A stretch of DNA of 64,000 bases from Aminipila butyrica (GCF_010669305.1 NZ_CP048649.1:744001-808000); one strand, 5' to 3'. Counted from the stretch's first letter, positions 1-9,407 are shown. Notes: generated by a model not told the origin, from the sequence alone. Translations and numbers: made by a program.

Positions 1-2
1 TT

Positions 3-1598
3 CCTACCAACGCCATGAAAGGAGACTCCCTGCCGGTGTCTGCCTTTGTAGAGACGGCCTCTGGTTTTATTCCAGCGGGGACTGCCGCTTTTGAAAAGCG
101 GGGGATTGCGGTAGAGATTCCAAATTGGCTGCCGGAAAACTGCATGCAGTGCAATTGGTGCTCTTACTCCTGCCCACACGGTGTCATCCGTCCCTTTGTT
201 CTGACAGAGGAAGAGGCAGAAATAGCCGGAGCTAAACATATCAAGCTGAAAGGCGGGGAAGAGAAGCTGTTTTCGATAGCTATATCTGCCCAGGACTGCA
301 CTGGCTGCGGCTCCTGTGCTAGCGTCTGTCCGGCTCGTATAAAGGCCCTGGAAATGATTCCAGCAGAGGAAGGCATGGGAGAAGCTCAGCAGGTATTTGA
401 TTGTGTGTCTAAACAGGCAGAGGAAAAGACAAATCTCTTTAAAGAGGATACGGTCAAAGGAACCCAATTTAAGAAACCTCTTTTGGAGTTCTCAGGAGCC
501 TGTCCGGGCTGCGGAGAATCCCCTTATGCGAAGCTGATTACCCAACTATATGGAGAGCGGATGTTTATTGCTAATGCAACCGGTTGTTCTTCCATCTGGG
601 GGTGCAGCGCTCCTAGTACACCATATACGGTTAACCGTCAAGGCAGAGGACCGGCCTGGGGCAACTCCTTATTTGAAGATAACGCAGAGTTTGGCCTGGG
701 CATTGCTATCTCCATGAAAGCCCGTCGTCAGGCCATGAAATCTGCTGTAACTCGTCTGGCAGAGGAGCCAGAGTTTAAAGAGGCGGCTTGGCACTGGATT
801 CAAGGAATGGAGGAGGCAAAGACGGCCCAGGAAGCTGGAGACGTCCTGCTAAAACTGTGTCAGAGTCAGCCAGACCGGACAGAGGCTAAATACGTCCTTG
901 ATAACAGCGACATGCTGCCAAAGCCATCTATCTGGATGTTTGGTGGAGACGGCTGGGCTTATGATATAGGCTACGGCGGCCTGGATCACGTAATCGCTTC
1001 TGGGGAAAACGTAAACATCTTTGTCTTCGATACGGAGGTGTATTCCAATACCGGCGGGCAAGCATCTAAAGCTACACCAGTAGGCGCTATCGCTCAATTC
1101 GCTGCCAACGGAAAGGCCATTCGCAAGAAGAACTTAGCTCAGATGGCGATGTCCTATGGGTACGTATATGTAGCTCAGGTGGCCATGGGAGCTAACCCGG
1201 ACCAGACCTTGAAAGCCATTCGGGAGGCGGAAAACTATGATGGACCGTCGCTGATTATTGCCTACGCCCCTTGCATTAACCACGGAGTCAAGGCAGGTAT
1301 GAACAATGCCATGCTGGAGATGAAAAAGGCTGTTCGCTCTGGGTATTGGAACCTGCTTCGATATAATCCGGCCCTAGTAGCTGCCAGGAAAAACCCACTG
1401 TCCGTGGATAGCCCGGTTCCTACAGAAAGCTACAAAGACTTCCTCATGGGTGAAGTCCGCTACAATTCTCTGGCTTTAAAGTTCCCAGAACGGGCTAGCA
1501 GCCTGTTCGACGAAGCAGAGGATATCGCCGACCAGCGATATAAGGACTTGATACGCCAGCAGAAAAGTTTGGAGCCGCAAGAAGGAGGGAGCTACTGA
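3..1598 (+). CDS. nifJ: Pyruvate:ferredoxin (flavodoxin) oxidoreductase, C-terminal part, 5' end outside window
   Basis: C-terminal part of the large single-chain enzyme that converts pyruvate plus CoA to acetyl-CoA, CO2 and reduced ferredoxin. The reading frame is open to the left edge (codons before the first ATG at 15 read PTNA, continuing into MKGDSLPVSAF as in the family), so the ATG at 15 is internal. Two 4Fe-4S clusters are visible (CMQCNWCSYSCP near residue 43 and CTGCGSCASVCP near residue 95 from that ATG), followed by a CPGCGE segment and the thiamine diphosphate-binding GDGWAYDIGYGG and EVYSNTGGQ motifs. About 530 of the roughly 1170 residues are present. nfnA follows after a 1-nt gap, which fits a role supplying reduced ferredoxin to NfnAB. 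Confidence 0.96.
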   Translation, partial: PTNAMKGDSLPVSAFVETASGFIPAGTAAFEKRGIAVEIPNWLPENCMQCNWCSYSCPHGVIRPFVLTEEEAEIAGAKHIKLKGGEEKLFSIAISAQDCTGCGSCASVCPARIKALEMIPAEEGMGEAQQVFDCVSKQAEEKTNLFKEDTVKGTQFKKPLLEFSGACPGCGESPYAKLITQLYGERMFIANATGCSSIWGCSAPSTPYTVNRQGRGPAWGNSLFEDNAEFGLGIAISMKARRQAMKSAVTRLAEEPEFKEAAWHWIQGMEEAKTAQEAGDVLLKLCQSQPDRTEAKYVLDNSDMLPKPSIWMFGGDGWAYDIGYGGLDHVIASGENVNIFVFDTEVYSNTGGQASKATPVGAIAQFAANGKAIRKKNLAQMAMSYGYVYVAQVAMGANPDQTLKAIREAENYDGPSLIIAYAPCINHGVKAGMNNAMLEMKKAVRSGYWNLLRYNPALVAARKNPLSVDSPVPTESYKDFLMGEVRYNSLALKFPERASSLFDEAEDIADQRYKDLIRQQKSLEPQEGGSY

Positions 1599-1599
1599 T

Positions 1600-2448
1600 A
1601 TGTATGAGATTATAAGCAAACGCCGTTTAAATTCGACGATTACTTGGCTGGTAATCAAAGCACCGCTGGTGGCAAGGAAGGCCAGACCAGGCCAGTTTAT
1701 TATTCTGCGTACGGATGAATACGGAGAGCGGATTCCCCTGACCATGGCTGGGCATGATTCAGAGAAAGGGACTATTGATATTATCTATCAGGCGGTGGGC
1801 AAGACTACTTTACTATTAGATCAGTTTGAAGTGGGAGATGCTCTTCTAGATGTGGTAGGTCCTTTGGGACGGCCTACAGAGATGGAAGGACTGAAACGGG
1901 TAGCCGTAGTAGGCGGCGGCACCGGCAACGCTCTGGCTTACCCTATTGCCAAGGGGATGTACGATACGGGAATCCAGGTAGATATGATTGCCGGATTTCA
2001 GACCAAGGATGTGGTCATCCTGGAAGAGGAATTCCGGGCAGGAACCAGCAACCTATATATCACCACCGACGACGGTTCTTATGGGGAAAAAGGGTTTACC
2101 ACCGACAAGCTGAAAGCTCTTATTGAATCTGGGGAGAAGTATGATGAAGTGGTGGCTGTAGGCCCCCCTGTGATGATGAAATTTGTCTGTCAGCTCACCG
2201 CCAAGTACGGCATCAAGACCGTGGTATCTTTGACGGCTTATATGGTGGACGGGACCGGTATGTGCGGTGGCTGCCGAGTCGTCATCGGCGGAGAAAATAA
2301 ATTTGCCTGCGTGGATGGGCCGGAATTTGACGGCCAGCTGGTCAACTGGGATGAGCTGATTCAGCGGAATTCATTTTATAAGGAGCAGGAGCAAGAAGAT
2401 ATGGTTCATGTTTGCCGTTTGACAGGAGGTGTCCGCTGCCATGATTAA
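1600..2448 (+). CDS. nfnA: NADH-dependent ferredoxin:NADP+ oxidoreductase subunit A (FAD/2Fe-2S)
   Basis: 282 residues of the ferredoxin-NADP reductase/dihydroorotate dehydrogenase electron-transfer family. The N-terminal half is the FAD barrel (GQFIILR, ERIPLTMAG) and the middle is the nucleotide-binding fold with VVGGGTGNALAYPIAKG. The C-terminus carries the 2Fe-2S ligand pattern MCGGCR followed by a Cys about 14 residues on. With the downstream subunit it forms NfnAB, which in anaerobes couples NADH and reduced ferredoxin to NADPH formation by electron bifurcation. It starts 1 nt after the PFOR stop and its last 8 nt overlap the next gene, so the three are probably one translationally coupled operon. 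SudB or a glutamate synthase-associated subunit is the alternative name. Confidence 0.9.
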   Translation: MYEIISKRRLNSTITWLVIKAPLVARKARPGQFIILRTDEYGERIPLTMAGHDSEKGTIDIIYQAVGKTTLLLDQFEVGDALLDVVGPLGRPTEMEGLKRVAVVGGGTGNALAYPIAKGMYDTGIQVDMIAGFQTKDVVILEEEFRAGTSNLYITTDDGSYGEKGFTTDKLKALIESGEKYDEVVAVGPPVMMKFVCQLTAKYGIKTVVSLTAYMVDGTGMCGGCRVVIGGENKFACVDGPEFDGQLVNWDELIQRNSFYKEQEQEDMVHVCRLTGGVRCHD

Positions 2449-3835
2449 CCTGGTAAAAGAAAAGAATCCCATGCCGGAGCAGGACCCAATGGTCCGCAAT
2501 AAGAATTTTAAAGAGGTCTCCACCGGTTATACGGCGGATATGGCTATAAATGAAGCCATGCGCTGCCTGCAATGCCGGAAAAAGCCGTGTACGGGCGGAT
2601 GTCCGGTACGGGTACGCATCCCGGAATTTATCGCCAGGATTGCGGCAGGGGAATTTGAAGAGGCCTATCAAGTAATCAGCACCACCAGCTCCCTGCCAGC
2701 CATCTGTGGCCGGGTCTGCCCCCAGGAAAATCAGTGTGAGGGCCGGTGCGTTCAGGGTCTCAAGGGGGAGCCGGTGGCTATCGGCCGGTTGGAGCGGTTC
2801 GCCGCAGACTGGCATCGGGAGCATGGAAGCGGGGAGGCTGCGGCCCAAGCAGACAGCAATGGCCGCAAGGTAGCAGTGGTCGGTTCCGGACCGGCGGGGC
2901 TGGCCTGTGCCGGAGACTTGATTGCCAAAGGTTATGGGGTGACAGTCTATGAGAGTCTCCACAAGGAAGGAGGTGTGTTAGCTTACGGTATACCGGAATT
3001 TCGCCTGCCAAAGGATATTGTGTCTTCTGAGGTTTCTGCGTTGAAGGACCGGGGCGTTTGCTTTATCAACAACGCGGTTGTGGGCATGTCTATGACGGTG
3101 GATGAGCTCTTTGAAGATGGATTTGAGGCGGTGTTTGTGGGGACGGGTGCTGGGCTGCCACAGTTTATGAACATTCCTGGTGAGAATTTGCTGGGTGTTT
3201 ATTCGGCCAACGAGTATCTGACCCGAATTAACCTGATGAAAGCCTACAAGCCGGAGTACGACACACCGATTCAGATATCCAGAAAGGTGGCTGTTATCGG
3301 CGGAGGCAATGTGGCCATGGATGCAGCCCGCTGTGCGAAGCGTATGGGCGCGGAGGAGGTCCATATCGTCTATCGTCGTTCCATGGAAGAAATCCCTGCC
3401 CGTCAGGAGGAAATCCACCATGCTATCGAGGAAGGCATTCATTTTCAACTGTTGACCAACCCGGTGGCTATCCGAGGCACAGAAAAGGGTTACGTCTGCG
3501 GACTGGAATGTGTGGAAATGGAGTTAGGGGAACCGGATGCCTCTGGCAGGCGCAGACCGGTAGAAAAAAAGGATTCCAACTTTGTCCTAGAGGTGGATGC
3601 GGTGATTATGGCTATCGGTACGAGACTGAATAAGCTGATTTTAGAGACTACGGAGAACCTGTCGGCCAACAGCAGAGGAGGCATTGGCGCAGAAGAAGAG
3701 ACAGGAGCCACTAGCTGTCCAGGGGTTTTTGCCGGGGGTGATGCTGTCACCGGAGCCGCTACGGTGATTTTGGCCATGGGTGCTGGTAAAAATGCGGCAG
3801 ACAGTATTGACCGCTATCTGGAAAAAAGGGTATAA
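2441..3835 (+). CDS. nfnB: NfnAB subunit B (glutamate synthase small-subunit-like FAD/4Fe-4S oxidoreductase)
   Basis: 464 residues from the ATG at 2441, preceded by AGGAGGT at 2424-2430; an earlier in-frame start at 2429 has no such site. The N-terminus has the Cys-rich 4Fe-4S region (CLQCRKKPCTGGCP, CGRVCP, CEGRC) typical of the GltD/NfnB family. Two Rossmann dinucleotide motifs follow: VVGSGPAGLACAGDL for FAD and VIGGGNVAMDAAR for NADPH, and the end has the FAD-contacting GVFAGGDAVTGAATV. No glutamate synthase large subunit is nearby, and nfnA overlaps it by 8 nt, so NfnB is more likely than a true glutamate synthase. The 3' end is followed without a clear terminator by the metallo-hydrolase gene. 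Confidence 0.9.
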   Translation: MINLVKEKNPMPEQDPMVRNKNFKEVSTGYTADMAINEAMRCLQCRKKPCTGGCPVRVRIPEFIARIAAGEFEEAYQVISTTSSLPAICGRVCPQENQCEGRCVQGLKGEPVAIGRLERFAADWHREHGSGEAAAQADSNGRKVAVVGSGPAGLACAGDLIAKGYGVTVYESLHKEGGVLAYGIPEFRLPKDIVSSEVSALKDRGVCFINNAVVGMSMTVDELFEDGFEAVFVGTGAGLPQFMNIPGENLLGVYSANEYLTRINLMKAYKPEYDTPIQISRKVAVIGGGNVAMDAARCAKRMGAEEVHIVYRRSMEEIPARQEEIHHAIEEGIHFQLLTNPVAIRGTEKGYVCGLECVEMELGEPDASGRRRPVEKKDSNFVLEVDAVIMAIGTRLNKLILETTENLSANSRGGIGAEEETGATSCPGVFAGGDAVTGAATVILAMGAGKNAADSIDRYLEKRV

Positions 3836-3886
3836 TTGAATCGTCAATACATTCTGATAATAAGCGATACTAGGAGGTTCCAGAAA

Positions 3887-5551
3887 ATGAAGATTCAATT
3901 TTGCGGAGCAGCATCTGGCGTAACAGGGTCCTGCCATCTCATTACCACAGAGAAACATAAAATCCTATTGGATTGCGGACAGTTTCAGGGGGGCAAGGCC
4001 ATGGAAGCCATGAATTTTGAACCCTTCCCTTTTAATCCGGCAGAAATCGATTACTTGATTTTGAGCCACGCCCACGTTGACCACTGTGGACGGATTCCCC
4101 TGTTGGTGAAGAGGGGGTTTAAGGGAGACATCTACTGTACAGATGCTACAGCAGACCTGGTAGATGTTATGCTCAAGGACAGCGGGTATATTCACGAGAA
4201 GGAAGCGGAATGGAAAAACCGTAAAGCTGAGCGGGCCGGCAAGCCCCTGGTGGAACCTTTATATACGTATAACGACGCTTTAGATGCCCTTAAATATTTA
4301 AAGCCAGTGCTCTATGACCAACTGGTGGAATTAAATGAAGAGATGAAGATCGTTTTTAATGATGCCGGTCATATTTTAGGCTCGGCTATCGTGGAGTTGT
4401 GGGTAGAGGAGAATAACAGCGTATCGAAGCTGGTTTATTCCGGAGACTTAGGGGTCGCAGGCCGACCAATCTTGAGAAATCCGACTATTATTAAAAAGGC
4501 TGATTATGTAATCATGGAAAGCACCTATGGAAATCGGCTTCATCCACAGAATTCAGCCAGCATCGACCAGCTGATTCAGGTGGTACTAAAGACCATTCAG
4601 CGGGGAGGTACGGTAGTGATTCCTTCTTTTGCGGTGGGCCGGACTCAGGAGCTGATTTATCAGTTTAACCGAGTTTATCAAGATAATTCTCAGTATAAGA
4701 AGCAGTTGGAAGATCTGATGGTTTACGTGGATAGTCCCATGGCTACCACGGCTACAGAGGTTTTTCGGCGAAATGCCCAGGTCTTTGATGAGGAGACCAA
4801 GGCGTATATCCTTAACGGCGACAACCCGTTAGACTTTAAAAATTTAAAGTTTACCAGGAGTACAGAGGAATCGATGTTTCTCAATCTGGATAAACAACCG
4901 AAAGTCATTATTTCTGCCAGCGGCATGTGTGAAGCAGGACGAATCCGGCATCATTTAAAGCATAACTTGTGGAATCCAAAATCCAGCATTGTCTTTGTGG
5001 GCTATCAGGCAGAAGGGACCCTGGGGCGGATGCTGGTAGATGGAGTCAAAGAAGTGACGTTGTTCGGGGAAGCTGTTCACGTTAATGCAGAGATTCACAA
5101 TCTGGAAGGGTTCTCCGGTCACGCAGACCGAAACGGGCTTATGTCCTGGCTGGCTGGCTTTCGAGAAAAGCCAAAGCAGATATTTTTGGTTCATGGGGAG
5201 ACAGAGGCCAAGCACGATTTTGCCGCTTCTATCAAAAAGGAGCTGGGATACGATGCAGTGGCCGTGGATGGGGTATCAGAGTTCATCCTGGAGAATAATC
5301 AAATTGTCAACATGGAACAGGCACTTCAGGAGGCGGTTAGCCAAGAGAGTATCATGAACATCAAAAAAAGGATTGCCGACATTCACGACAATCTGGAAAC
5401 GATTCTCTACCACACTCAACTGGCCGTAGACGACGAAATGTCTGTTCAACGGGTGGCAGAGATCAATAACATGGTGCTGGAATTGGAGAAAATGTCTCTG
5501 AATCTGGGTTCTGCTGTTACCCAGCAGGAGCGGGTAGAAGAGTTGAACTAA
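3887..5551 (+). CDS. Beta-CASP metallo-beta-lactamase-fold hydrolase (RNA-processing type)
   Basis: 554 residues from the ATG at 3887, chosen because TAGGAGGTT precedes it; the in-frame TTG at 3836 lacks a ribosome binding site. The zinc-binding HAHVDHCGR motif lies in the first 70 residues, with GHILGSA and SGDLG further on, and the beta-CASP insert has SASGMCEAGRIRHHL. The GFSGHADRNGL and VHGE motifs complete the active site. Proteins of this layout act as RNA endonucleases or exonucleases in the RNase J/CPSF-like group. The last 70 residues add a predicted helical tail (SIMNIKKRIADIHD onward) outside the core fold. The exact RNA substrate cannot be read from sequence. A strong terminator follows at 5608-5642. 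Confidence 0.88.
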   Translation: MKIQFCGAASGVTGSCHLITTEKHKILLDCGQFQGGKAMEAMNFEPFPFNPAEIDYLILSHAHVDHCGRIPLLVKRGFKGDIYCTDATADLVDVMLKDSGYIHEKEAEWKNRKAERAGKPLVEPLYTYNDALDALKYLKPVLYDQLVELNEEMKIVFNDAGHILGSAIVELWVEENNSVSKLVYSGDLGVAGRPILRNPTIIKKADYVIMESTYGNRLHPQNSASIDQLIQVVLKTIQRGGTVVIPSFAVGRTQELIYQFNRVYQDNSQYKKQLEDLMVYVDSPMATTATEVFRRNAQVFDEETKAYILNGDNPLDFKNLKFTRSTEESMFLNLDKQPKVIISASGMCEAGRIRHHLKHNLWNPKSSIVFVGYQAEGTLGRMLVDGVKEVTLFGEAVHVNAEIHNLEGFSGHADRNGLMSWLAGFREKPKQIFLVHGETEAKHDFAASIKKELGYDAVAVDGVSEFILENNQIVNMEQALQEAVSQESIMNIKKRIADIHDNLETILYHTQLAVDDEMSVQRVAEINNMVLELEKMSLNLGSAVTQQERVEELN

Positions 5552-5607
5552 TGAGCCAAGAAAAGAGAAACCCTAAAGGGTAAGAAAACAATAACAATCT
5601 TTAGATG

Positions 5608-5642
5608 ACGTCAACTGCTCAAAAGTAGTTGACGTTATTTTT
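5608..5642 (+). terminator. Rho-independent terminator after the metallo-hydrolase gene
   Basis: A 12-bp stem (ACGTCAACTGCT paired with AGTAGTTGACGT, one G-T pair) closes a 4-nt loop and is followed by a T-rich tract. Confidence 0.85.
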
Positions 5643-5650
5643 GCATAAAA

Positions 5651-5673
5651 GGAAAAACCCGGCGTGCGCCGGG
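5651..5673 (-). terminator. Rho-independent terminator after niaR
   Basis: CCCGGCG-TG-CGCCGGG hairpin immediately after the niaR stop. On the minus strand it is followed by TTTTTCC, so it ends the niaR transcript converging on the plus-strand gene. Confidence 0.85.
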
Positions 5674-5677
5674 AAAT

Positions 5678-6202
5678 TTAGTGAAGCAACAGATGCTTTT
5701 CCTCTAGAGCCTTCTTGATCCGTAAAAAGGTGGCTTCATCCCGGCATCCTACTCGATGGAGATGAACTCCTTCCGTCAAGCTGCTCAGGGGCAAGTCGCC
5801 TTGGAGTTGAGATTTCTCCAGAAACAAGTCTACCTCGTAGCGGGAAGTCAACTGAAGAGGACCGGAAAGCTGGCCATAAAGAGCATGCTCAATGGTTACA
5901 TCCAATACTTCTCCCCCAAAATCCACGATGGTGTACAGCTCTTCCTGGAGCTGCTCGTCGGTATGCTTGCAAGCCAAAATTCCTTCAAAAGGATGACCGC
6001 TGACAGGCTCCCCATCTCCCGTCAGCACATAGCCCCTAGGCGTGGCAGAAATATCGGCTCCTCCCGCTCGAAGCAGGGCCACATCGCTGACGATAATCTG
6101 GCGGCTGACGCCCAACAAACCTGCTAGCCGGGCAGCGCTGACAGGGGTGGAATGAGACTTTAAATGAGAAAGGATGGATTCTCTTCGCTGAGCTGTGTTC
6201 AT
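5678..6202 (-). CDS. niaR: NiaR-type transcriptional repressor of NAD biosynthesis (HTH plus 3H domain)
   Basis: 174 residues. An N-terminal winged-helix domain (QRRESILSHLKSHSTPVS, then LAGLLGVSRQIIVSDVALL) leads into the ATPRGYVL wing. The C-terminal part is the 3H ligand-binding domain with its conserved histidines (CKHTDEQL, IEHALYGQL, GVHLHRVG). In the family this is a niacin-responsive repressor of nadBCA and niacin transport genes. No NAD genes are in this window, so it acts at a distance. The start has GGAG about 11 nt upstream. The hairpin at 5651-5673 terminates it. Confidence 0.9.
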   Translation of the reverse strand: MNTAQRRESILSHLKSHSTPVSAARLAGLLGVSRQIIVSDVALLRAGGADISATPRGYVLTGDGEPVSGHPFEGILACKHTDEQLQEELYTIVDFGGEVLDVTIEHALYGQLSGPLQLTSRYEVDLFLEKSQLQGDLPLSSLTEGVHLHRVGCRDEATFLRIKKALEEKHLLLH

Positions 6203-6426
6203 GGTTGTGATACTCCTTGTATGAATTTAATTTAGTTCCATGTGGCATTGGAAGTGTTTCCCTACGGCCATCATATCATCTGAGAAGAGCCGGGTCAATG
6301 GGCAAGTGGCTCAAAACATGCTCCTGGATGCGGGTAGAAGGTCTCCGTGAGTGCTCCCGAAAGCAACGTGCAACTGCTGGGATGCTCCATGGGAGGACAA
6401 GCCTTTTGGCATCCAAGGGGGCGCTT

Positions 6427-7560
6427 TTAACTGATATGAGACAGCAGTTTAAAATAGTTATAGCCTGATAGTAGAATTTCTTCATCGAAGTCAAAATTAT
6501 TGCTGTGCAGCGGGATTTTAGCTCCGGTTCCCAACAGGGCAAAGACGGAGGGGGCTTTGGTACCATAGTAAGAGAAATCCTCAGAAATCATTACTGCTTC
6601 CGGCAGCTCCTGATAATAGCTGAGGTCGTTCAGCTGAGGCTTAATCAATTGGTACAGCTCCTTGTCATTCACCACCGGGAGGTATCCGTCAGAGCAATGA
6701 ACGCTGATTTTACAACCATACCGCTCTTCGTATTCCCCGGCGATAGCCTTTAAACGCATTTCCATAAAGTCGAATGTTTCTAGCTTGAAAGCCCGCATGG
6801 TACCCAACAAAGAGGCGCGTCCGGCGATCACATTGCGGGCAGTCCCACTGTTTAATCGGCAGATTTTTAACAAGGTCCGCTGATCGGCAGGAATCTCCTC
6901 TGCTTGCATCCGGTAGATGTCAGCGATGTACTGGGTGGCAAGGTAAAGGGCATCAATTCCCTTGTGAGCAGTGGCGGCATGGGTGCTTTTACCCTTTATT
7001 TCGATACTAATTTCGGAGGATTTAGGCATCATTGGGCCGCCTTTGGTAGCTATCTGGCCTTTTGGTAGATTCGGCCACAGGTGAAGGCCAAAGGTGCGAA
7101 TTACCTGATATTTTTCAAAGATACCTGATTGCGTGATAGGCCTGGCTCCGCCGGTAGTTTCTTCGGCAGGCTGAAAAATTAGCAGCACATTGTAGGGCAG
7201 ATCTGGTGTGCGGTGTACATATTCGGCAAAGCCTAACAACATAGACATATGGGCATCGTGTCCGCAGCCGTGCATTTTACCGGGGTGTTGGGAAACAAAA
7301 CGATGGGTGTTAACCTCGGGCATGGTGAGGCCGTCCATGTCGCTCCGGTAGGCAACCGTCTCTTCTCTTCCTTTGTCAAAGAATGCACAAATTCCGGTAT
7401 TGACCACCGTGGTGAACTCGCAGTCCATGTGGCCGATGATGCTCATAATGTATTCCTGGGTCTCAAAGAGCTGGTCACCAATCTCGGGGATCTGATGAAG
7501 GGTACGGTGGTGTCGAATCAGGGTAGTCAGCATTTCCTGATCGTTGAATGGGGTGGTCAT
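6427..7560 (-). CDS. M20 family metallo-amidohydrolase (N-acyl amino acid hydrolase type)
   Basis: 377 residues, typical for the M20D amidohydrolase group. Visible features are the metal site GCGHDAHMSMLLG, the adjacent glutamate pair in FQPAEETTGGA, the dimerisation-domain KGKSTHAATAHKG motif and the late EDFSYYG motif. The N-terminus HRTLHQIPEIGDQLFET is the usual family opening. It probably hydrolyses an N-acylated amino acid or a related amide; the substrate is not predictable. It lies upstream of niaR on the same strand with 224 bp between them, a stretch in which I see no gene or recognisable RNA element. Confidence 0.88.
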   Translation of the reverse strand: MTTPFNDQEMLTTLIRHHRTLHQIPEIGDQLFETQEYIMSIIGHMDCEFTTVVNTGICAFFDKGREETVAYRSDMDGLTMPEVNTHRFVSQHPGKMHGCGHDAHMSMLLGFAEYVHRTPDLPYNVLLIFQPAEETTGGARPITQSGIFEKYQVIRTFGLHLWPNLPKGQIATKGGPMMPKSSEISIEIKGKSTHAATAHKGIDALYLATQYIADIYRMQAEEIPADQRTLLKICRLNSGTARNVIAGRASLLGTMRAFKLETFDFMEMRLKAIAGEYEERYGCKISVHCSDGYLPVVNDKELYQLIKPQLNDLSYYQELPEAVMISEDFSYYGTKAPSVFALLGTGAKIPLHSNNFDFDEEILLSGYNYFKLLSHIS

Positions 7561-7780
7561 GGTTGTCTCCTGTCTATAGGAAGCCTCAAGGCTTCAAATA
7601 TTAGCTTAAAAGTTACATAAAACTCCAACTATGATATACCGTTTTACTTCTTCTGTCAAATGATGGGCTGGAGTATAATTGTAATAAGAATGCAACATAA
7701 AAGCATCACAAAGGTGTGGTATTATGGTAGTATATATAGTGCCCATGTTTGGGAAATAGATGAGGAAAAGGAGCGTTTTT

Positions 7781-8713
7781 ATGCTGGGCTATGTAGTTCC
7801 CCACAAAGGTGAATTGAAGATACGGGAATACGAGATTTACCGCTCCTACTATTGCGGCATATGCAAAAGCGTAGGCCGTCGATATGGTCAGCTGCCTAGA
7901 CTGGTGCTGAGCTATGATTTTGCTTTTCTGGCGTTGCTGCTAGCAGCCTTGGAGCCAGAATCGGAAAGTCTCAAACGAGAGCATTGTCTGGTTCATCCGG
8001 TTCAGAAGAAACCAGTAACAGAAGAAAATCACGCTATCCGCTATGGGGGAGATGTGATGCTGATTCTAGCTTATTATAAGCTTATGGACGACTATCTGGA
8101 TGATAACAGCTACAAAGCTCGGGCCGCTGCTTTGGGTCTGGAACCTACTATCCGTCGGATACGAAAAGAGAAAGAGGGCTTGTGCCAATTAACAGAAACC
8201 AACCTCCAGGCGCTGGCTCAGCTGGAAAAAGCCAACTGCCCAGAGCTTGACCGAGTAGAGGAACCCTTTGCTCAGATTATGAAGGCTATTTTTCAACAGG
8301 GAGCTTTGGAGACGGGAGGCACAGTGGATGTGGCTAATTTGGAAAAGCGCCAGAAATTGCTGGGACACATAGGGTATCATCTGGGCAAATGGATCTACTT
8401 GATGGACGCTTATGAGGACATCGATGAAAATATTGCCAAGAAAACCTACAACCCACTCTTATACCGCTTTGATTATGATTCGGATAAGGAATCTATCTCT
8501 AGTTTTAGAGAGCGGATTCGGGATGAAGTAGAGTTCAATTTGATACATTACCTGGCAGAGCTCAGCAATGGACTGGATTTGCTGGATATAAAGAAAAACA
8601 GAGGGATATTGGAGAACATTGCTTATCTGGGGCTGCGCAGGCGCACAGAGCAAGTGTTAGCCGGTGAAAAACCATCAGAGCCAGATTCCCCTTCAGTCCA
8701 TGAGGAGCAATAG
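7781..8713 (+). CDS. DUF5685 family protein
   Basis: 310 residues from the ATG at 7781, preceded by AAGGAG at 7768-7773; an ATG seven codons earlier overlaps that site and is unlikely. The opening GYVVPHKGELKIREYE and the YYCGICK motif (Cys25, Cys28) are characteristic of DUF5685. The rest is predicted mainly helical, with DDYLDD and LMDAYEDIDEN acidic motifs that recall isoprenoid-synthase-like helices, although I do not claim that activity. It has no signal peptide or clear membrane span. The J-domain gene follows, a pairing consistent with a shared role. Function unknown. Confidence 0.8.
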   Translation: MLGYVVPHKGELKIREYEIYRSYYCGICKSVGRRYGQLPRLVLSYDFAFLALLLAALEPESESLKREHCLVHPVQKKPVTEENHAIRYGGDVMLILAYYKLMDDYLDDNSYKARAAALGLEPTIRRIRKEKEGLCQLTETNLQALAQLEKANCPELDRVEEPFAQIMKAIFQQGALETGGTVDVANLEKRQKLLGHIGYHLGKWIYLMDAYEDIDENIAKKTYNPLLYRFDYDSDKESISSFRERIRDEVEFNLIHYLAELSNGLDLLDIKKNRGILENIAYLGLRRRTEQVLAGEKPSEPDSPSVHEEQ

Positions 8714-8819
8714 CGGATTCGGTCTTTAGATAAAAACAGACTTTTAGGGAAAACTATAAAATTGAAGAAATAGAAATCATAAGAAATTTAGATAGACGAA
8801 AGAAGAGGAGAAGAAATAG

Positions 8820-9407
8820 ATGAGCAATCCATATGAAGTATTGGGTGTTCGGCAGAATGCCAGCGAGGAGGAAATCAAGGCTGCTTACCGGGAGTTGGTG
8901 AAAAAATACCATCCGGATAAGTATCAGAATAATCCCTTGGCGGATTTAGCCCAGGAAAAACTGCAAGAGGTTAACGAGGCTTACGATACGTTGATGAAAA
9001 ATGGGAGTGGCAGCTATAGCAATTCCTATAGCAGTACTGCCCAGAGCAGTTATCAAAATCAGACGTCACCGGAATACAACGATATCCGCCATATTATTGA
9101 CTCGGGGAATCTGGGTTATGCAGAACAGAAGTTGGCGCAGGTGCGGAACCGAGATGCGGAATGGTTTTTCCTATCCGGCATGATTTCTTATAAAAAGGGC
9201 TGGTACGATGATGCGGTTACCAAAGTACGTACAGCAGCCAGCATGGCCCCTGGCAACTTTGAATATCAGAGTGCTCTCAATAACATCATGAATTCCGGCA
9301 GAATGTATCAGAATCAGTCCTATGGCAGAGGGTATGCTAACGACGATATGATGTGTAAACTCTGTCAGGCATATATCTGTGCAGACTGCCTGTGTGACTG
9401 TATTTAA
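8820..9407 (+). CDS. J-domain protein with TPR-like middle and Cys-rich tail
   Basis: 195 residues. Residues 1-66 are a J domain with the HPD motif at 31-33, which stimulates DnaK-type ATPases. A Ser/Tyr/Asn/Gln-rich linker (about 60-85) follows, then a segment resembling TPR repeats (AEQKLAQVRNRDAEWFFLSG, then YDDAVTKVRTAASMAPG). The last 20 residues carry six cysteines in CKLCQAYICADCLCDC, a possible metal site. It lacks the DnaJ zinc-finger and substrate-binding domains, so it is a specialised J protein and not DnaJ itself. AGAAGAGGAG precedes the ATG. It lies between the DUF5685 and small membrane protein genes. Confidence 0.86.
   Translation: MSNPYEVLGVRQNASEEEIKAAYRELVKKYHPDKYQNNPLADLAQEKLQEVNEAYDTLMKNGSGSYSNSYSSTAQSSYQNQTSPEYNDIRHIIDSGNLGYAEQKLAQVRNRDAEWFFLSGMISYKKGWYDDAVTKVRTAASMAPGNFEYQSALNNIMNSGRMYQNQSYGRGYANDDMMCKLCQAYICADCLCDCI

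Noticed and set aside
2342..2962. A 206-residue minus-strand ORF over nfnA/nfnB
   Set aside because: It is the complement of two well-recognised oxidoreductase genes and shows no family resemblance or ribosome binding site.
2978..3448. A 156-residue minus-strand ORF within nfnB
   Set aside because: Shadow of the conserved FAD/NADPH-binding region; no independent evidence.
2441..3835. True glutamate synthase small subunit
   Set aside because: No large subunit is present and the gene overlaps an NfnA-type partner, so NfnB is the better call.
6203..6426. Possible T-box or riboswitch between the M20 gene and niaR
   Set aside because: No T-box TGGNACCGCG-type sequence or convincing terminator/antiterminator pair on the minus strand.
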